Counted from the stretch's first letter, positions 17,178 through 26,545 are shown. The stretch is DNA of 64,000 nucleotides from Eubacterium sp. AB3007 (GCF_000688015.1 NZ_JIAD01000001.1:1426001-1490000); one strand, 5' to 3'. Numbers and translations: made by a program. The notes: a model not told the origin generated them from the sequence alone.

Positions 17178-17701
17178 ATGAAAGTCATCGACCTGACCCA
17201 TTACATCGAACCCAACATACTCGCCTACCCGGGTACAGAACCACCCTGGACCAGTTCCCGCCGGAACAGTTCATGGGCGAGGTGCTGGTCATTGACTGCA
17301 CTTCGCTTGCCGAAGGAGCGCCCATCACTATGGATTTCATTGATAGCTGCGGGGACAAAGCCCTGCAGTCCAATTTCCTTCTCTTCTACCTTGGTTGGGA
17401 TCAGCGCTGTGGGAAAGACACGTATTTTGGCAATTACCCCTGCCTGAACGAGGATGTCATGGACTATATCCTCGGCGGTGATTACAAGGGGATCGGATTC
17501 GATGTGATCGGCCTTGACCCCATCGCCGACGAGAATCTGACCAGACACAAGAAGCTTTTCCGCCACAAAGACATCCTCAACATCGAGAACCTATGCAACC
17601 TCGGTGAGTGTGGCACGGACCTCTTCCATTTCAGCTGTTTTCCTCTGAAGATCAGAGACTGCGACGGTTCCCCGATCCGCGCCGTGGCATGGTTTGATTG
17701 A
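17178..17701 (+). pseudogene. Broken cyclase-family (kynurenine formamidase-like) gene
   Basis: After an AAGGAGG site the ATG at 17178 opens a typical cyclase-family start (MKVIDLTHYIEPNILAYPGTEPP). Around 17243-17250 the frame changes and the reading resumes in the second frame with TLDQFPPEQFMG, followed by family-like sequence through ITMDFIDSC, FLLFYLGWD and VIGLDPIADENLTRH to TGA near 17701. The stretch that normally lies between these blocks, including the metal-binding HxGTHxDxPxH motif, is missing. Internal deletion plus frameshift make the product inactive as a metalloenzyme. Confidence 0.75.
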
Positions 17702-17781
17702 CACAGGCATCTCTCCAATTCAGCCATCTTCTTCTGGTTCCTTCCGCAAGAGTCGGACTACACTTTTCCGGCTTGAGCAGG

Positions 17782-17989
17782 ATTTTGTAGTAGGTTTTTG
17801 TCCAATTTACTACAAAAACAGCGCCGCTGGCGGATTCTGTAGTAGGTCCCAGCAGGGGAATTCCAATATATGGAAGTTTTCAGGTGCTGTCAGGGGGAAA
17901 ACGACTACAAAAACGCAGATCTCCCGCGAAAGTGTAGTCACTTCACCAAAAACCTACTACAAAATACCACCCCGGAGTTTTTTTGTAGT
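17782..17989. repeat. Mirror-symmetric TGTAGT/ACTACA intergenic element
   Basis: Words alternate: TGTAGT at 17786, ACTACA at 17809, TGTAGT at 17838, ACTACA at 17904, TGTAGT at 17933, ACTACA at 17956 and TGTAGT at 17984. Spacings 23, 29, 66, 29, 23 are mirror-symmetric, and the outer 19 bp (17782-17800) recur as an exact reverse complement at 17947-17965. No gene was found from 17702 to 18206; a GGCCAACAA repeat and the rpmE terminator fill the rest. Confidence 0.65.
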
Positions 17990-18019
17990 CAGCAGTTCGG
18001 CGGGCGAAGTCTAGCCGTC

Positions 18020-18110
18020 GGCCAACAATTCGTCGGTGACTAACTGCCGCCGGCCAACAATTCGCCGGTGACCAACTATCCGCTGGCCAACAAGCGACCG
18101 CTGGCCAGCA
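18020..18110. repeat. Degenerate direct repeats based on GGCCAACAA
   Basis: GGCCAACAATTCG followed by CGGTGAC and AACT occurs at 18020 and 18052; shorter GGCCAACAA and GGCCAGCAA copies follow at 18085 and 18103. The period is about 32-33 bp for the first three. Non-coding as far as can be seen. Confidence 0.55.
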
Positions 18111-18154
18111 ATCTCCCCCGAGCGCTCCCCGTACGCTCGCCGGGCGCACACGGA

Positions 18155-18182
18155 AAAGACCTCCCGCTTCCGGGAGGTCTTT
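18155..18182. terminator. Terminator downstream of rpmE
   Basis: AAAGACCTCCCG pairs with CGGGAGGTCTTT around a 4-base loop, followed by TTTCC on the minus strand. It lies 25 bases after the rpmE stop. Confidence 0.85.
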
Positions 18183-18206
18183 CGGTTTCTCTTCTGAATA
18201 ACAGGA

Positions 18207-18407
18207 CTAGTCCAGGTTGTACTTCTGCTTGAACTTCTCAACACGTCCACCACGGTTGATGAACTTCTGCTGACCTGTAAAGAACGGGTGGCATGCCGAG
18301 CAGACGTCCAGCCTCATCTCAGGCTTGGTCGATCTGGTTGTAAAAGAATTACCGCATGCGCAAGTTACTTTACATTCCACGTATTCAGGATGGATTCCTT
18401 CCTTCAT
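18207..18407 (-). CDS. rpmE: 50S ribosomal protein L31, zinc-binding form
   Basis: 66 residues from the ATG at 18407 (AGAGG upstream; in-frame longer forms have no support). [19 protein letters not shown] begins the protein. The zinc cysteines (the first one or more in CKVTCACG and the [10 protein letters not shown] pair) are present, so this is the C+ form. It ends in [10 protein letters not shown]31 is a peripheral large-subunit protein at the intersubunit bridge. Confidence 0.96.
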   Translation of the reverse strand: MKEGIHPEYVECKVTCACGNSFTTRSTKPEMRLDVCSACHPFFTGQQKFINRGGRVEKFKQKYNLD

Positions 18408-18534
18408 GCTTATACCTCTTTCCTGCTCAGGCACTCGCCCTTGCATAATATTACTGCCGGCGTGTGAGACTGCTACACACCGCTACAGCCTTATCATCAT
18501 ATCACAAAGCCCTACGCAAGTCAACTGTTTTCTG

Positions 18535-19866
18535 CTACCAGAACCAGATCAACGTGTCCAGAATGAACACCGGCACCAGGAAACACAGTGACCAGATCAT
18601 GTAACCGAAGAAAGAGGGCATCTTTACCTCAGAACTCTCAGCAATGGCCTTCACCATGAAATTGGGTGCGTTGCCGATATATGTGTTGGCACCCATGAAT
18701 ACCGCACCGCAGGATATGGCCAGAAGCATACGCTGCGATATGATGCCCACGGTTGTCGCCACACCGGAAGAGGCCCCCAATGTCCCTGCCGTTGTCAGGA
18801 ACACCAGGTAGGTCGGTGTGTTATCCAGGAAACTGGACAGCGCGCCGGTAGTCCAGAACATCTGGAACGGCTCTGTCAGTCCCAGGTTCGGTCCGACCTC
18901 CTTCAGCAGGCTCAGTGCAGGCACCATGGTGATGAAGATACCAATGAACAGCACAGCCACTTCCACGATAGGATCCCAGCCAAACTCATTGGCATCACGG
19001 ACGGACTTGTTGGTTGTCCGGAAGGACAGGTATGCCGCCAGAAGGATCAGGATGATCTCCAGTATAGACACGTGGTTGAAGGTGACTTCCCCCATGATGT
19101 GGATCTTCCCACTGAGGATTCCTAAAGTTGGCAGCAGACCGGTCATGATGACCGCGCCCACGATCATCACCAGAAACAGTACATTGTGGGCGCCACTGAT
19201 GCTGACCAGGCGTGTTTCACTGATGTTTTCAGGATCCGGATAGCGGCCCTCCGCCAGATCCTTGGTGTAGGCTCTCGTATCCAGAAACAGATAGATCGCG
19301 AGCAGGATCACCGTGTTCAGCACCAGGATCGGGGCGATCTGCAAACTCCAGAAGAAAGGAACCCCCCGCATGAATCCCATCAGAAGCGGTGGATCTCCCA
19401 CCGGCGTCAGTGCGCCACCGATGTTGGACACCAGAAAGATGAAGAACACCACTGTCTGTACCTTGTGTTTCCGCCAGCGGTTCGCCCGCAGCAGCGGTCG
19501 GATCATAATCATGCTGGCCCCTGTGGTGCCGATCCAGCTTGCGAAGATGGTCCCTACCAGGATCATCAGCGCATTCACCTTGGGAGATCCGTCCACATTG
19601 GAGGATATGGTGATGTTTCCGCAGACGCAGAAAAGGCCGAACAAAAGCACAATGAATCCGATATAGTCCCCAAAGATCACCTCTGCGACGCTCTCCACCG
19701 CCGCGTGCGACCCGTTCATGATACCGAAGGGGACCACAAACAGGAGAGACCAGAAGATGACTGCATATTGTTTCTTCTCCTCCCACCATTCCGGTTTGGT
19801 CAGAGGAAAGATGGCGATCGATAGAAGCATCCCTATAAAGGGAATGCACAGTAAGAGCTTTTCCAT
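18535..19866 (-). CDS. Sodium:proton antiporter of the NhaD / ion transporter superfamily
   Basis: 443 residues with about 12 hydrophobic segments. Family features are TGASMIMIRPLLRAN, the SNIGGALTPVGDPPLLMGFMRG loop, and a second-half counterpart SSFLDNTPTYLVFL with NAPNFMVKAIAE. The repeated re-entrant NIGG..TP.GDPP and DNTPTYL elements are typical of the NhaD and citrate/arsenite (IT) group. Na+/H+ exchange is the usual annotation; a carboxylate substrate cannot be excluded. The cytidylate-kinase-like gene ends 18 bases upstream on the same strand. Confidence 0.85.
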   Translation of the reverse strand: MEKLLLCIPFIGMLLSIAIFPLTKPEWWEEKKQYAVIFWSLLFVVPFGIMNGSHAAVESVAEVIFGDYIGFIVLLFGLFCVCGNITISSNVDGSPKVNALMILVGTIFASWIGTTGASMIMIRPLLRANRWRKHKVQTVVFFIFLVSNIGGALTPVGDPPLLMGFMRGVPFFWSLQIAPILVLNTVILLAIYLFLDTRAYTKDLAEGRYPDPENISETRLVSISGAHNVLFLVMIVGAVIMTGLLPTLGILSGKIHIMGEVTFNHVSILEIILILLAAYLSFRTTNKSVRDANEFGWDPIVEVAVLFIGIFITMVPALSLLKEVGPNLGLTEPFQMFWTTGALSSFLDNTPTYLVFLTTAGTLGASSGVATTVGIISQRMLLAISCGAVFMGANTYIGNAPNFMVKAIAESSEVKMPSFFGYMIWSLCFLVPVFILDTLIWFW

Positions 19867-19884
19867 GTGCCTAGACCTTTCTTG

Positions 19885-20490
19885 CTACTCGCCCTTCAGT
19901 ACCTCCAATGTGCGCAGGATAATCTCAACGCTCTCCTCCTGCCCAAGCAGTCCAGTGTTCAATGCCAGATCGTAGTTCTGCACATCTGCCCACTCCCGCT
20001 TGGTGTGGTACTTGTAGCGTGCTGCTCTTCGTTTGTCCTTTTCCTTCACCAGTTTCTTCACCGGGATCTCGGTCTTGCCGTATCGCTCCACGATGCGTTT
20101 GGCCCGGTACTCCCTACTTGCGTACACAAAGACTTTCAGCGTATCCTCTCGATCCTTCAGGATGAAATCCGCGCCCCGGCCTACCACGATGAAAGGGCCC
20201 TTCTCTGCCAGATCGTTGATCACGGAGCACTCCGCATCGTAGATGTAGTCCTGGAAGGATTTCCCTTTGATATCACGTCCTACAAAGAACGCCGCAAGAC
20301 CCCTTGCCGGCACCTCTGCAGCATCCATTGCCCTGACGAAACGTTCATCGAAGCCGGCCTTCTTGGCCACCTCCATGATCAGATCCTTGTCGTAGAACGG
20401 CAGGTCCAGTTTCTCCGCCAGGGCAAGTCCGATGGAGTGTCCTCCGCTGCCGAACTGCCGGCTGATGGTAATGATTTTTTTCTCACTCAT
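19885..20490 (-). CDS. Cytidylate kinase-like protein
   Basis: 201 residues. The P-loop is the variant ISRQFGSGGHSIGLALAEKL; DKDLIMEVAKKAGFDE, a VVGRGADFIL strand, and RAKRIVERYG (lid-like arginines) fit the cytidylate-kinase-like family common in Clostridia. True cmk genes usually begin IAIDGPAGAGKS, so the substrate is uncertain. An AGGAGGTG site precedes the ATG. Apparently co-transcribed with the antiporter. Confidence 0.85.
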   Translation of the reverse strand: MSEKKIITISRQFGSGGHSIGLALAEKLDLPFYDKDLIMEVAKKAGFDERFVRAMDAAEVPARGLAAFFVGRDIKGKSFQDYIYDAECSVINDLAEKGPFIVVGRGADFILKDREDTLKVFVYASREYRAKRIVERYGKTEIPVKKLVKEKDKRRAARYKYHTKREWADVQNYDLALNTGLLGQEESVEIILRTLEVLKGE

Positions 20491-20536
20491 AGCAAATCAC
20501 CTCCTGCCGTAGATATTACTTTATTGTTGTAAACTA

Positions 20537-21307
20537 TTATATCATCCGTGTGTCATCTGTCAATGGTCTTGCTGGCTTCTCTTCCACTGTAAATCGCCAG
20601 GTGCGGAAGGTCACCACGATCACCAGAAGCTGTGTCATCAGCCACAGACTCCCCATCAGCCCCAGGTCGAACCGGGCGCTTTCCATCATCCGACTGTCCA
20701 CGGCACTGCTAAGCGACTGATAATAGTAATAGCACACGGCAGCGATCCCACCGATCAGCGTCGCAATCCCTACAGGAAACAACACCCGAGCGACCAACGC
20801 ATTCCCAGGGTGCCCAAATTCTTCCGAGATGGCAGCGCATCCCCACAGAAAGAAACGGTTGAACACCACACCGAGGATCACAACTGTCAGGAGAAATACC
20901 ACAGCCAGTATCAACAGCAACCCGAACAGCCAGTAGGTCTGGTAGGACGCCTCGATCTCCTCCAGTCCTTCTCGCATTTGCATCGGGCCGATCAACACAG
21001 CCGCCGCAAAACACACGCTCCCCGCCACGACCCCGGCAATAATAGCGAGCATCAGGTGGTAGGCTTTGTGGAACCAGAGGGAGCTGTTCCGCAGCTGTGC
21101 AAGCCCCAGGATCATACACATGCCCGCGCAGATCCAGCCTACAGTGCTCACCGACCAGACTGCCATATGCAGGTTCCCGATCACGCCACCGCTGTCGTAC
21201 TTGGCCACCAGCGTGTTCGTCGGTGTCATCAGCCCCAGGAGCAGCACCGCCAGCACCTGGGCCACGAGAATATTCTTGATTCCGATGTACATATTCGGAC
21301 GATTCAT
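20537..21307 (-). CDS. Hypothetical multi-pass membrane protein
   Basis: 256 residues with six or seven hydrophobic segments (about 10-27, 45-65, 80-105, 125-150, 170-195, 220-240) and a short polar tail. I do not recognise the family. The ATG overlaps the prmC stop (ATGA), so it is translated after prmC in the same operon. No catalytic motif is visible. Confidence 0.8.
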   Translation of the reverse strand: MNRPNMYIGIKNILVAQVLAVLLLGLMTPTNTLVAKYDSGGVIGNLHMAVWSVSTVGWICAGMCMILGLAQLRNSSLWFHKAYHLMLAIIAGVVAGSVCFAAAVLIGPMQMREGLEEIEASYQTYWLFGLLLILAVVFLLTVVILGVVFNRFFLWGCAAISEEFGHPGNALVARVLFPVGIATLIGGIAAVCYYYYQSLSSAVDSRMMESARFDLGLMGSLWLMTQLLVIVVTFRTWRFTVEEKPARPLTDDTRMI

Positions 21308-22176
21308 TCCTCTGCGATCCTTTCCCCTGTTATGATCCGGTCGCGGCCCGCCAGATCCCGGTACCCCACGATCCCGGCAAATACCCCGGTCTCCTCCAGC
21401 ATCTTCTTCACCGCTTCCCTCTGATCGTGGCCGATTTCCATCATCACTGCGCCTCCCGGCTGCAGCGCATCCCCCAGGGACGACGCCAGCTGCCGGTAGA
21501 CATCCAATCCATCCTCACCTCCGCACAAAGCCATCTCAGGCTCGTGATCCCGCACCTCTCTGGCAAGACCGCGGACCACGTCTCTGGCGATATAGGGTGG
21601 GTTGGACAGAATCAGATCGAACTTTCGCCCTTCAACAGGCGCCAGCAGATCCCCTTCCAGGAACTCCACCTCCACCGAAAGTCGGGCAGCGTTTTGCCGG
21701 GCGATTTCCAGCGCTGCAGGACTGATGTCCGTGCAGGTCACGCTGGCTGCCGGCACCAGCTTTGCCAGCGAAACACCGATGGCTCCACTGCCACAGCCGA
21801 TATCCAGCACCCTGCACGCTCTGGCAGTATCGGACTTCTCACAGAAGGACTTCGCCCATGCCACCGCCTTCTCCACCAGAAGTTCTGTCTCTGGCCGCGG
21901 GATCAGCACTCCCGGGGCCACATGGAATGGAAGTCCCATGAACTCCTGCACTCCTGTGATATACTGAAGTGGCTCGCCGGCTGCCCGGCGAGCCAGTATC
22001 TCGCTGTACGTCTCTACGATCTCTTCTGTTACCTCTTCCCGGTACTGGAGGATCCGATGCGTCCGGTCCAGTCCGGTTATATGATCATAGAGAAGCTCCG
22101 CATCCAGTCTGCTGTCCTCCACACCGGCCTCTGCCAGCAAAGCAGCTCCCGATGAGATCAATTCCCGCACGGTCAT
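21304..22176 (-). CDS. prmC: Release factor glutamine methyltransferase
   Basis: 290 residues. It methylates the GGQ glutamine of RF1/RF2. The SAM-binding VLDIGCGSGAIGVSLAKL and the glutamine-binding NPPY motif (LILSNPPYIARDVV) are intact, with an N-terminal helical domain (RRAAGEPLQYITGVQEFMGLPFHVAPGVLIPRPETE). Start overlaps the upstream DUF1385 stop by 4 bases. prfA is about 5 kb further along the same strand. Confidence 0.96.
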   Translation of the reverse strand: MTVRELISSGAALLAEAGVEDSRLDAELLYDHITGLDRTHRILQYREEVTEEIVETYSEILARRAAGEPLQYITGVQEFMGLPFHVAPGVLIPRPETELLVEKAVAWAKSFCEKSDTARACRVLDIGCGSGAIGVSLAKLVPAASVTCTDISPAALEIARQNAARLSVEVEFLEGDLLAPVEGRKFDLILSNPPYIARDVVRGLAREVRDHEPEMALCGGEDGLDVYRQLASSLGDALQPGGAVMMEIGHDQREAVKKMLEETGVFAGIVGYRDLAGRDRIITGERIAEE

Positions 22177-23225
22177 GCGTTTTCCCCCTCTTTCGTCTTT
22201 TTCTCCTTCTCTTCTCGCTCCTTTTCGATGTCCAGCGGCTCTACGATAGTCCCGTCCAGATCACAGATTCCTTCCACATAGGGTGTCTCCTCATCCACCA
22301 GCACCGCCTTCAGGGACACGATGGCTATCTCCAGCTGAGAATCGTCTGGGGGGCGTGTAGTCAGTTTCTGCAGGTAGAGACCCGGCAGGCTCAGCACACG
22401 CACTACGATGTTGTCCGAGCGTCCGGCCCACTTCAGGAGCTCGTAGGAAAGCCCCGCCACCACTGGGATCAGCAGCAGACGAGACGCGATCCTCCAGATC
22501 AGAGAGGGCCATCCCAGCAGAGAGAACAGGATCAGACTGATGACCATGACGAACATCAGGAAGCTGGTTCCACAACGGGGATGCAGCGTATAGAAAGTCT
22601 GGGCGTTGGCAGGTGTCAGCTCCAGGTTGTTTTCGAAGCAATGGATGGTTTTGTGCTCGGCACCGTGATACTCGAACACCCGCTGGATATCCTTCATCCT
22701 GGCAATCACCACGATGTACGCGATGAACATGAGGATACGAAGCACTCCCTCGATCAGGTTCAGTGCTACCGCGTTGTCGACAAAGGCCTTCATCCAGCCG
22801 ATGAGGGCTGTGGGCAACAGCACGAATATGCCGATGGAGAACACCAGGGCGATCACCACCGACAAGAGGATCATGGCGTTCCAGATCGTCTGGCTGCCGA
22901 ACTTCTCCGTGAGCCACTTCTCGAACCTGCCCGGCTCGTAGTCCTCGTCATCCAGAAAATACTCCTGCACATCCGCCGAGTAGGTGAGAGTCCTGGTGCC
23001 CGCCACCAGCGAATACACAAAGGAGACCACCCCACGGATCAGGGGAAGTTTCATCCATTTGCTGGAGGCACCGTTGGGCATGGTCTTCAGATGGATCCGC
23101 CCGTCAGGGATCCTGCAGGCGATGGCCGTGCGCGTCAGACCACGCATCATGACACCCTCGATGACCGCCTGCCCTCCGATGCTGGTAGGGCAGGCGTCCT
23201 TGAGAAATATTTTCTTCATATCCAT
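22173..23225 (-). CDS. DUF1385 membrane protein
   Basis: 350 residues. It begins with PTSIGGQAVIEGVMMRG, the family hallmark, and contains several transmembrane helices (about 57-75, 115-140, 150-170, 212-240, 245-265), with HGAEHKTIHCFE and LHPRCGTSFLM motifs in the second half. The family is uncharacterised but very often sits next to prmC in Bacillota, as here. It ends with a charged Glu/Lys tail. Confidence 0.93.
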   Translation of the reverse strand: MDMKKIFLKDACPTSIGGQAVIEGVMMRGLTRTAIACRIPDGRIHLKTMPNGASSKWMKLPLIRGVVSFVYSLVAGTRTLTYSADVQEYFLDDEDYEPGRFEKWLTEKFGSQTIWNAMILLSVVIALVFSIGIFVLLPTALIGWMKAFVDNAVALNLIEGVLRILMFIAYIVVIARMKDIQRVFEYHGAEHKTIHCFENNLELTPANAQTFYTLHPRCGTSFLMFVMVISLILFSLLGWPSLIWRIASRLLLIPVVAGLSYELLKWAGRSDNIVVRVLSLPGLYLQKLTTRPPDDSQLEIAIVSLKAVLVDEETPYVEGICDLDGTIVEPLDIEKEREEKEKKTKEGENA

Positions 23226-23237
23226 AGATATGCTCTC

Positions 23238-24536
23238 CTATTTATAGAACACTTCCTTGATGATGTGTATGAAATCGCTGTTGGTCCTGGTTCTGGCCAG
23301 GGTATCCACGATCTGCTCGGTGGTCTCCTGTACAGACTGGGAGGACAAAGCCCTGCGCATTGTCCAGATGGCCTCCATGGCTTCCTGATCCATCAGGAGT
23401 TCTTCCCGTCTGGTGCCGGATTTCTCCAGGTTGATGGCTGGGAAGATCCTCCTCTCCTGGAGCTTGCGGTCCAGGTGCAGTTCCATGTTGCCGGTGCCCT
23501 TGAACTCCTCGTAGATCATGTCGTCCATGCGGCTTCCGGTCTCCACCAGGGCGGTTCCCAGGATGGTTACGCTGCCACCCTCCTCCAGGTTTCTGGCAGC
23601 GCCAAAAAAGTTCTTTGGCTTGAAGAGCGCCGCCGGATCCAGTCCGCCGGACAGGGTCCTTCCGGAGGCGGGAATGGTCAGGTTGTAGGCTCTGGCCAGC
23701 CGGGTGATGCTGTCGAGAAGGATCACCACATCCTTACCGTGTTCTCCCAGCCGCCGGGCACGCTCCAATACCATCTCCGCCACCTTGACATGGTGCTGGG
23801 GCTGTTCATCAAAGGTGGAGTAGATGACCTTCCCTCTGCTAAGGGAGCGTTGCATCTCCGTGACCTCTTCCGGACGCTCGTCCACCAGGAGTACGATCAG
23901 TTCTACTTCCGGGTATTTCTTCTCGATGCTCCTGGCAATGTTCTGCAGAAGGGTGGTCTTGCCGGCCTTCGGCGGGGCTACGATCAGTCCTCGCTGTCCT
24001 TTTCCGATAGGGGCGATGATGTCGATTAGCCGCGTCGAAAGCTCCAGTGGATTGTTCTCCAGTACCAGTTTCTCTGTGGGATAGATAGGCGTCAACCGTG
24101 AGAAATCCGGCCGACGGATCGCCGCCCCCGGCTCCTCTCCATTGACGCTCTTCACGTACAAAAGCGCGCCAAACCGCTCCCCGGCATGAGGCCGTCGGGT
24201 GATGCCGCAGATCTCATCTCCGGTCTTCAGATGGAAACGGCGGATCTGCGTGGGGGACACGTAGATGTCCTTGTCGCTGGTCAGGAAGTTGTCAAAGCGC
24301 AGAAAGCCAAACCCGTCCTCAGCGAGTTCCAGGATCCCGGTGACCTCTGGGCGATCCTCCTGCTCAGGCTCCCTGGCGGGTTCCCGATCCTCGCCCTGGC
24401 CAGAGACTGCCTCTTCGGCCTCCTCCGCGGGCGCGACCACAGGTACCTCCGCCTCAGGTGTCGTCTCTGCCTTCACTGTCCGACGTCTTCTGGGCTTCTT
24501 CTCTTCGGATTTTTCTATTTTATTTTTTACTGGCAT
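23238..24536 (-). CDS. rho: Transcription termination factor Rho
   Basis: 432 residues. The first 65 or so are charged and low complexity (KKPRRRRTVKAET then Glu-rich). The RNA-binding OB fold follows (TGILELAEDGFGFLRFDNFLTS, residues about 65-130), then the ATPase domain with Walker A PPKAGKTTLLQNIA, Walker B VVILLDSITRLARAYN and the Q-loop/R-loop region GGSVTILGTALVETGSRMDD. Co-transcribed with DUF1385 and prmC downstream. Confidence 0.97.
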   Translation of the reverse strand: MPVKNKIEKSEEKKPRRRRTVKAETTPEAEVPVVAPAEEAEEAVSGQGEDREPAREPEQEDRPEVTGILELAEDGFGFLRFDNFLTSDKDIYVSPTQIRRFHLKTGDEICGITRRPHAGERFGALLYVKSVNGEEPGAAIRRPDFSRLTPIYPTEKLVLENNPLELSTRLIDIIAPIGKGQRGLIVAPPKAGKTTLLQNIARSIEKKYPEVELIVLLVDERPEEVTEMQRSLSRGKVIYSTFDEQPQHHVKVAEMVLERARRLGEHGKDVVILLDSITRLARAYNLTIPASGRTLSGGLDPAALFKPKNFFGAARNLEEGGSVTILGTALVETGSRMDDMIYEEFKGTGNMELHLDRKLQERRIFPAINLEKSGTRREELLMDQEAMEAIWTMRRALSSQSVQETTEQIVDTLARTRTNSDFIHIIKEVFYK

Positions 24537-24562
24537 ACCTTATTCCTTAACTTTGTTTATTG

Positions 24563-25282
24563 TTAATACTTCTTACTTGCTGCCTGCAGCAGGCTCTCAA
24601 CTTCTGCCTTTGTGAGCGCACGGGTGTGGCCGGGCTTGATGTGCCCCAGCTTGATGTTCCCCACCTGAACACGCTCCAGCTCCTGCACCGGATAACCCAC
24701 CGCCTCGAACATACGGCGGATCTGGCGGTTCTTTCCCTCATGGATGGTCACAGACAAGACCATGGAGTGGCGGTTCCATGTGATCACGTCCACCTTGGCC
24801 CGGGAGGTCACGAATCCCCCTATATCCACACCGCTCCGCAGCCGGGCGATCTTCTCCTTCGGAATGTTGCCCGCCACCCGAACGATGTAAGTCTTCTCCA
24901 CCTCGTGGCGCGGATGGGTGAGAGCGAAGGCGAAATCGCCATCGTTGGTCAGAAACAGCAGACCCGAAGTGTTCAGGTCCAGCCGTCCCACAGGAAACAC
25001 CCTCTCTGCAGCCTCCGGCAACAGATCACATACTGTGGGGCGTCCTCGGTCATCCGTCACAGCGGTGATCACCCCCACCGGCTTGTTCATGGCATAATAG
25101 AGTTTCTTCTGTACAGCGTCGATCCTGTTGCCGTCCACATATACGATATCTCCGGGCTTCACATCGTATCCCGGTTCCATCAGACGGACACCGTTAACCT
25201 CCACCTTTCCTTCGGCGATCAGCGCATCCGCCTTGCGACGGCTGGTCACCCCGCACTGGGCGATATATCGGTTGATCCTCAT
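24563..25282 (-). CDS. rRNA pseudouridine synthase, RsuA/RluB family
   Basis: 239 residues. An N-terminal S4 domain (MRINRYIAQCGVTSRRKADALIAEGKVEVNG) is followed by the catalytic domain with Asp in FPVGRLDLNTSGLLFLTNDG. Family usually modifies 23S rRNA position 2605 region (RluB) or 16S 516 (RsuA); gene order next to scpAB favours RluB. Its ATG overlaps the end of the CpXC gene by 4 bases. Confidence 0.93.
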   Translation of the reverse strand: MRINRYIAQCGVTSRRKADALIAEGKVEVNGVRLMEPGYDVKPGDIVYVDGNRIDAVQKKLYYAMNKPVGVITAVTDDRGRPTVCDLLPEAAERVFPVGRLDLNTSGLLFLTNDGDFAFALTHPRHEVEKTYIVRVAGNIPKEKIARLRSGVDIGGFVTSRAKVDVITWNRHSMVLSVTIHEGKNRQIRRMFEAVGYPVQELERVQVGNIKLGHIKPGHTRALTKAEVESLLQAASKKY

Positions 25283-25932
25283 TCCTCTCCCCTCTCAAAA
25301 CGCTGGCGGATCCAGTACTGGTCCACCTCCGCATAGTGCGTTGCCGGGACCTCCATGTGCTGCAGGTAGTTCTTTGCAAGCTCCTGGTACAGTTCCTCAT
25401 CCAGTTCGATGGAGAGCATCTCGTCTTCGCCGTTATCGGAAGTCCAGATCACCAGGTACTCCCCATCCTCGTCATACATGTAGAGCAGATCCCCCGGCTC
25501 CAGGTCTGGCCACTCGTCCTGGACCTGATCCCAGACGGTGAACTTGTAGAGTTCCATCACCCGGTCATCCCGGCCATTCTCCGCAAGCAGGATCTTCTCC
25601 ATCAGACTGACGCCATTGCCAACCACGCGGTAGACCACGTCCGCTGTGTCATCCACCGGCGGAATGTCCAGGCTGTTCATCTGGTCCAGCAGATCTTCCT
25701 CATGGCCCGGTGCCAGATAAACGTTCAGTTTCTTCTCCGGGTCGGTATACATCACCGGGTACTCCACCAGCATCTGATCGCCACAGTCCGGGCAGGCATT
25801 CAGGAAGAACTCCCCTTCAATGATCTTCTTCTTGACAGTTGGATCCTCCTGGGCATCCACAAACTCCCGCATGGGAACTTCAAACTCGCACCCACAGCTG
25901 GGGCATTCGATCTCGATGATTTCTGCCGGCAT
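25279..25932 (-). CDS. CpXC-domain protein
   Basis: 217 residues from the ATG at 25932, chosen because AGAGGAGG stands before it; longer in-frame forms extend into scpB. The N-terminal CpXC zinc domain has ECPSCGCEFEVPM and NACPDCGDQML, two cysteine pairs. A second region (about 115-217) is acidic and of unknown role. The family has no established function. It lies in the scpA-scpB-CpXC-rluB unit. Confidence 0.85.
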   Translation of the reverse strand: MPAEIIEIECPSCGCEFEVPMREFVDAQEDPTVKKKIIEGEFFLNACPDCGDQMLVEYPVMYTDPEKKLNVYLAPGHEEDLLDQMNSLDIPPVDDTADVVYRVVGNGVSLMEKILLAENGRDDRVMELYKFTVWDQVQDEWPDLEPGDLLYMYDEDGEYLVIWTSDNGEDEMLSIELDEELYQELAKNYLQHMEVPATHYAEVDQYWIRQRFERGEE

Positions 25933-25933
25933 T

Positions 25934-26545
25934 CTATTCCTCCTCTGTCTGTGCGCCATCGGCGGCACCTGAAATATCCAACATCATCTGGCGGGAGTCC
26001 TCCTCCGGCTCATCCATCCCGATGACTTCTTCTATATCCTCGATCTCTGGTAAGTCCTTCAGGCTCTCAAACCCGAAATGCTTCAGAAACTCGTCTGTTG
26101 TCCCGTACAGGATCGGACGGCCAACGGCTTCGGAGCGTCCCCGATCCCTGACCAGGCCCTTCGTCACCAGTCCTTCCACCACCCGGTCGCAACGGACACC
26201 ACGGATCGCGTCGATCTCTCCCTTGGTCACCGGCTGCTTGTAGGCGATGATGGCAAGCACCTCCAGCGCTGCCTGAGACAGCCGCTTGATCTTCACCGGG
26301 GTACAAAGCCTTCTGACGAACTCCTCATTCTCCCCATAGGTCACGAACTGGAATGCCTTTCCCACCCGGCGGATCCGAATGCCTCGGCGCTCCTGCTCGT
26401 ATTCCTCCTGCAGTTCCTGAAAGATCCCGATGGCATCTGCCTCGGAAATATCAAAGACCTCTGCCGCGTCCTTGGCAGGCAGCAGTTGCCCCCACACAAA
26501 CAGCATGGACTCGAACGCCGACTTGATCACTTTTCTGCTTGTCAT
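25934..26545 (-). CDS. scpB: Segregation and condensation protein B
   Basis: 203 residues. Subunit of the SMC-ScpAB chromosome condensation complex. Two winged-helix domains are recognisable, with the conserved AALEVLAIIAYKQPVTKGEIDAIRGV segment and GRPILYGTTDEFLKHFG. The start overlaps the scpA stop by 4 bases. A short acidic C-terminal tail contains two DISGA/EEE-like stretches. Confidence 0.96.
   Translation of the reverse strand: MTSRKVIKSAFESMLFVWGQLLPAKDAAEVFDISEADAIGIFQELQEEYEQERRGIRIRRVGKAFQFVTYGENEEFVRRLCTPVKIKRLSQAALEVLAIIAYKQPVTKGEIDAIRGVRCDRVVEGLVTKGLVRDRGRSEAVGRPILYGTTDEFLKHFGFESLKDLPEIEDIEEVIGMDEPEEDSRQMMLDISGAADGAQTEEE

Noticed and set aside
21969..24029. Very long plus-strand open frame (686 codons) opposite prmC, DUF1385 and rho
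   Set aside because: It is the antisense shadow of three secure genes; its His/Gln/Gly-rich translation is typical of such shadows in GC-rich DNA.
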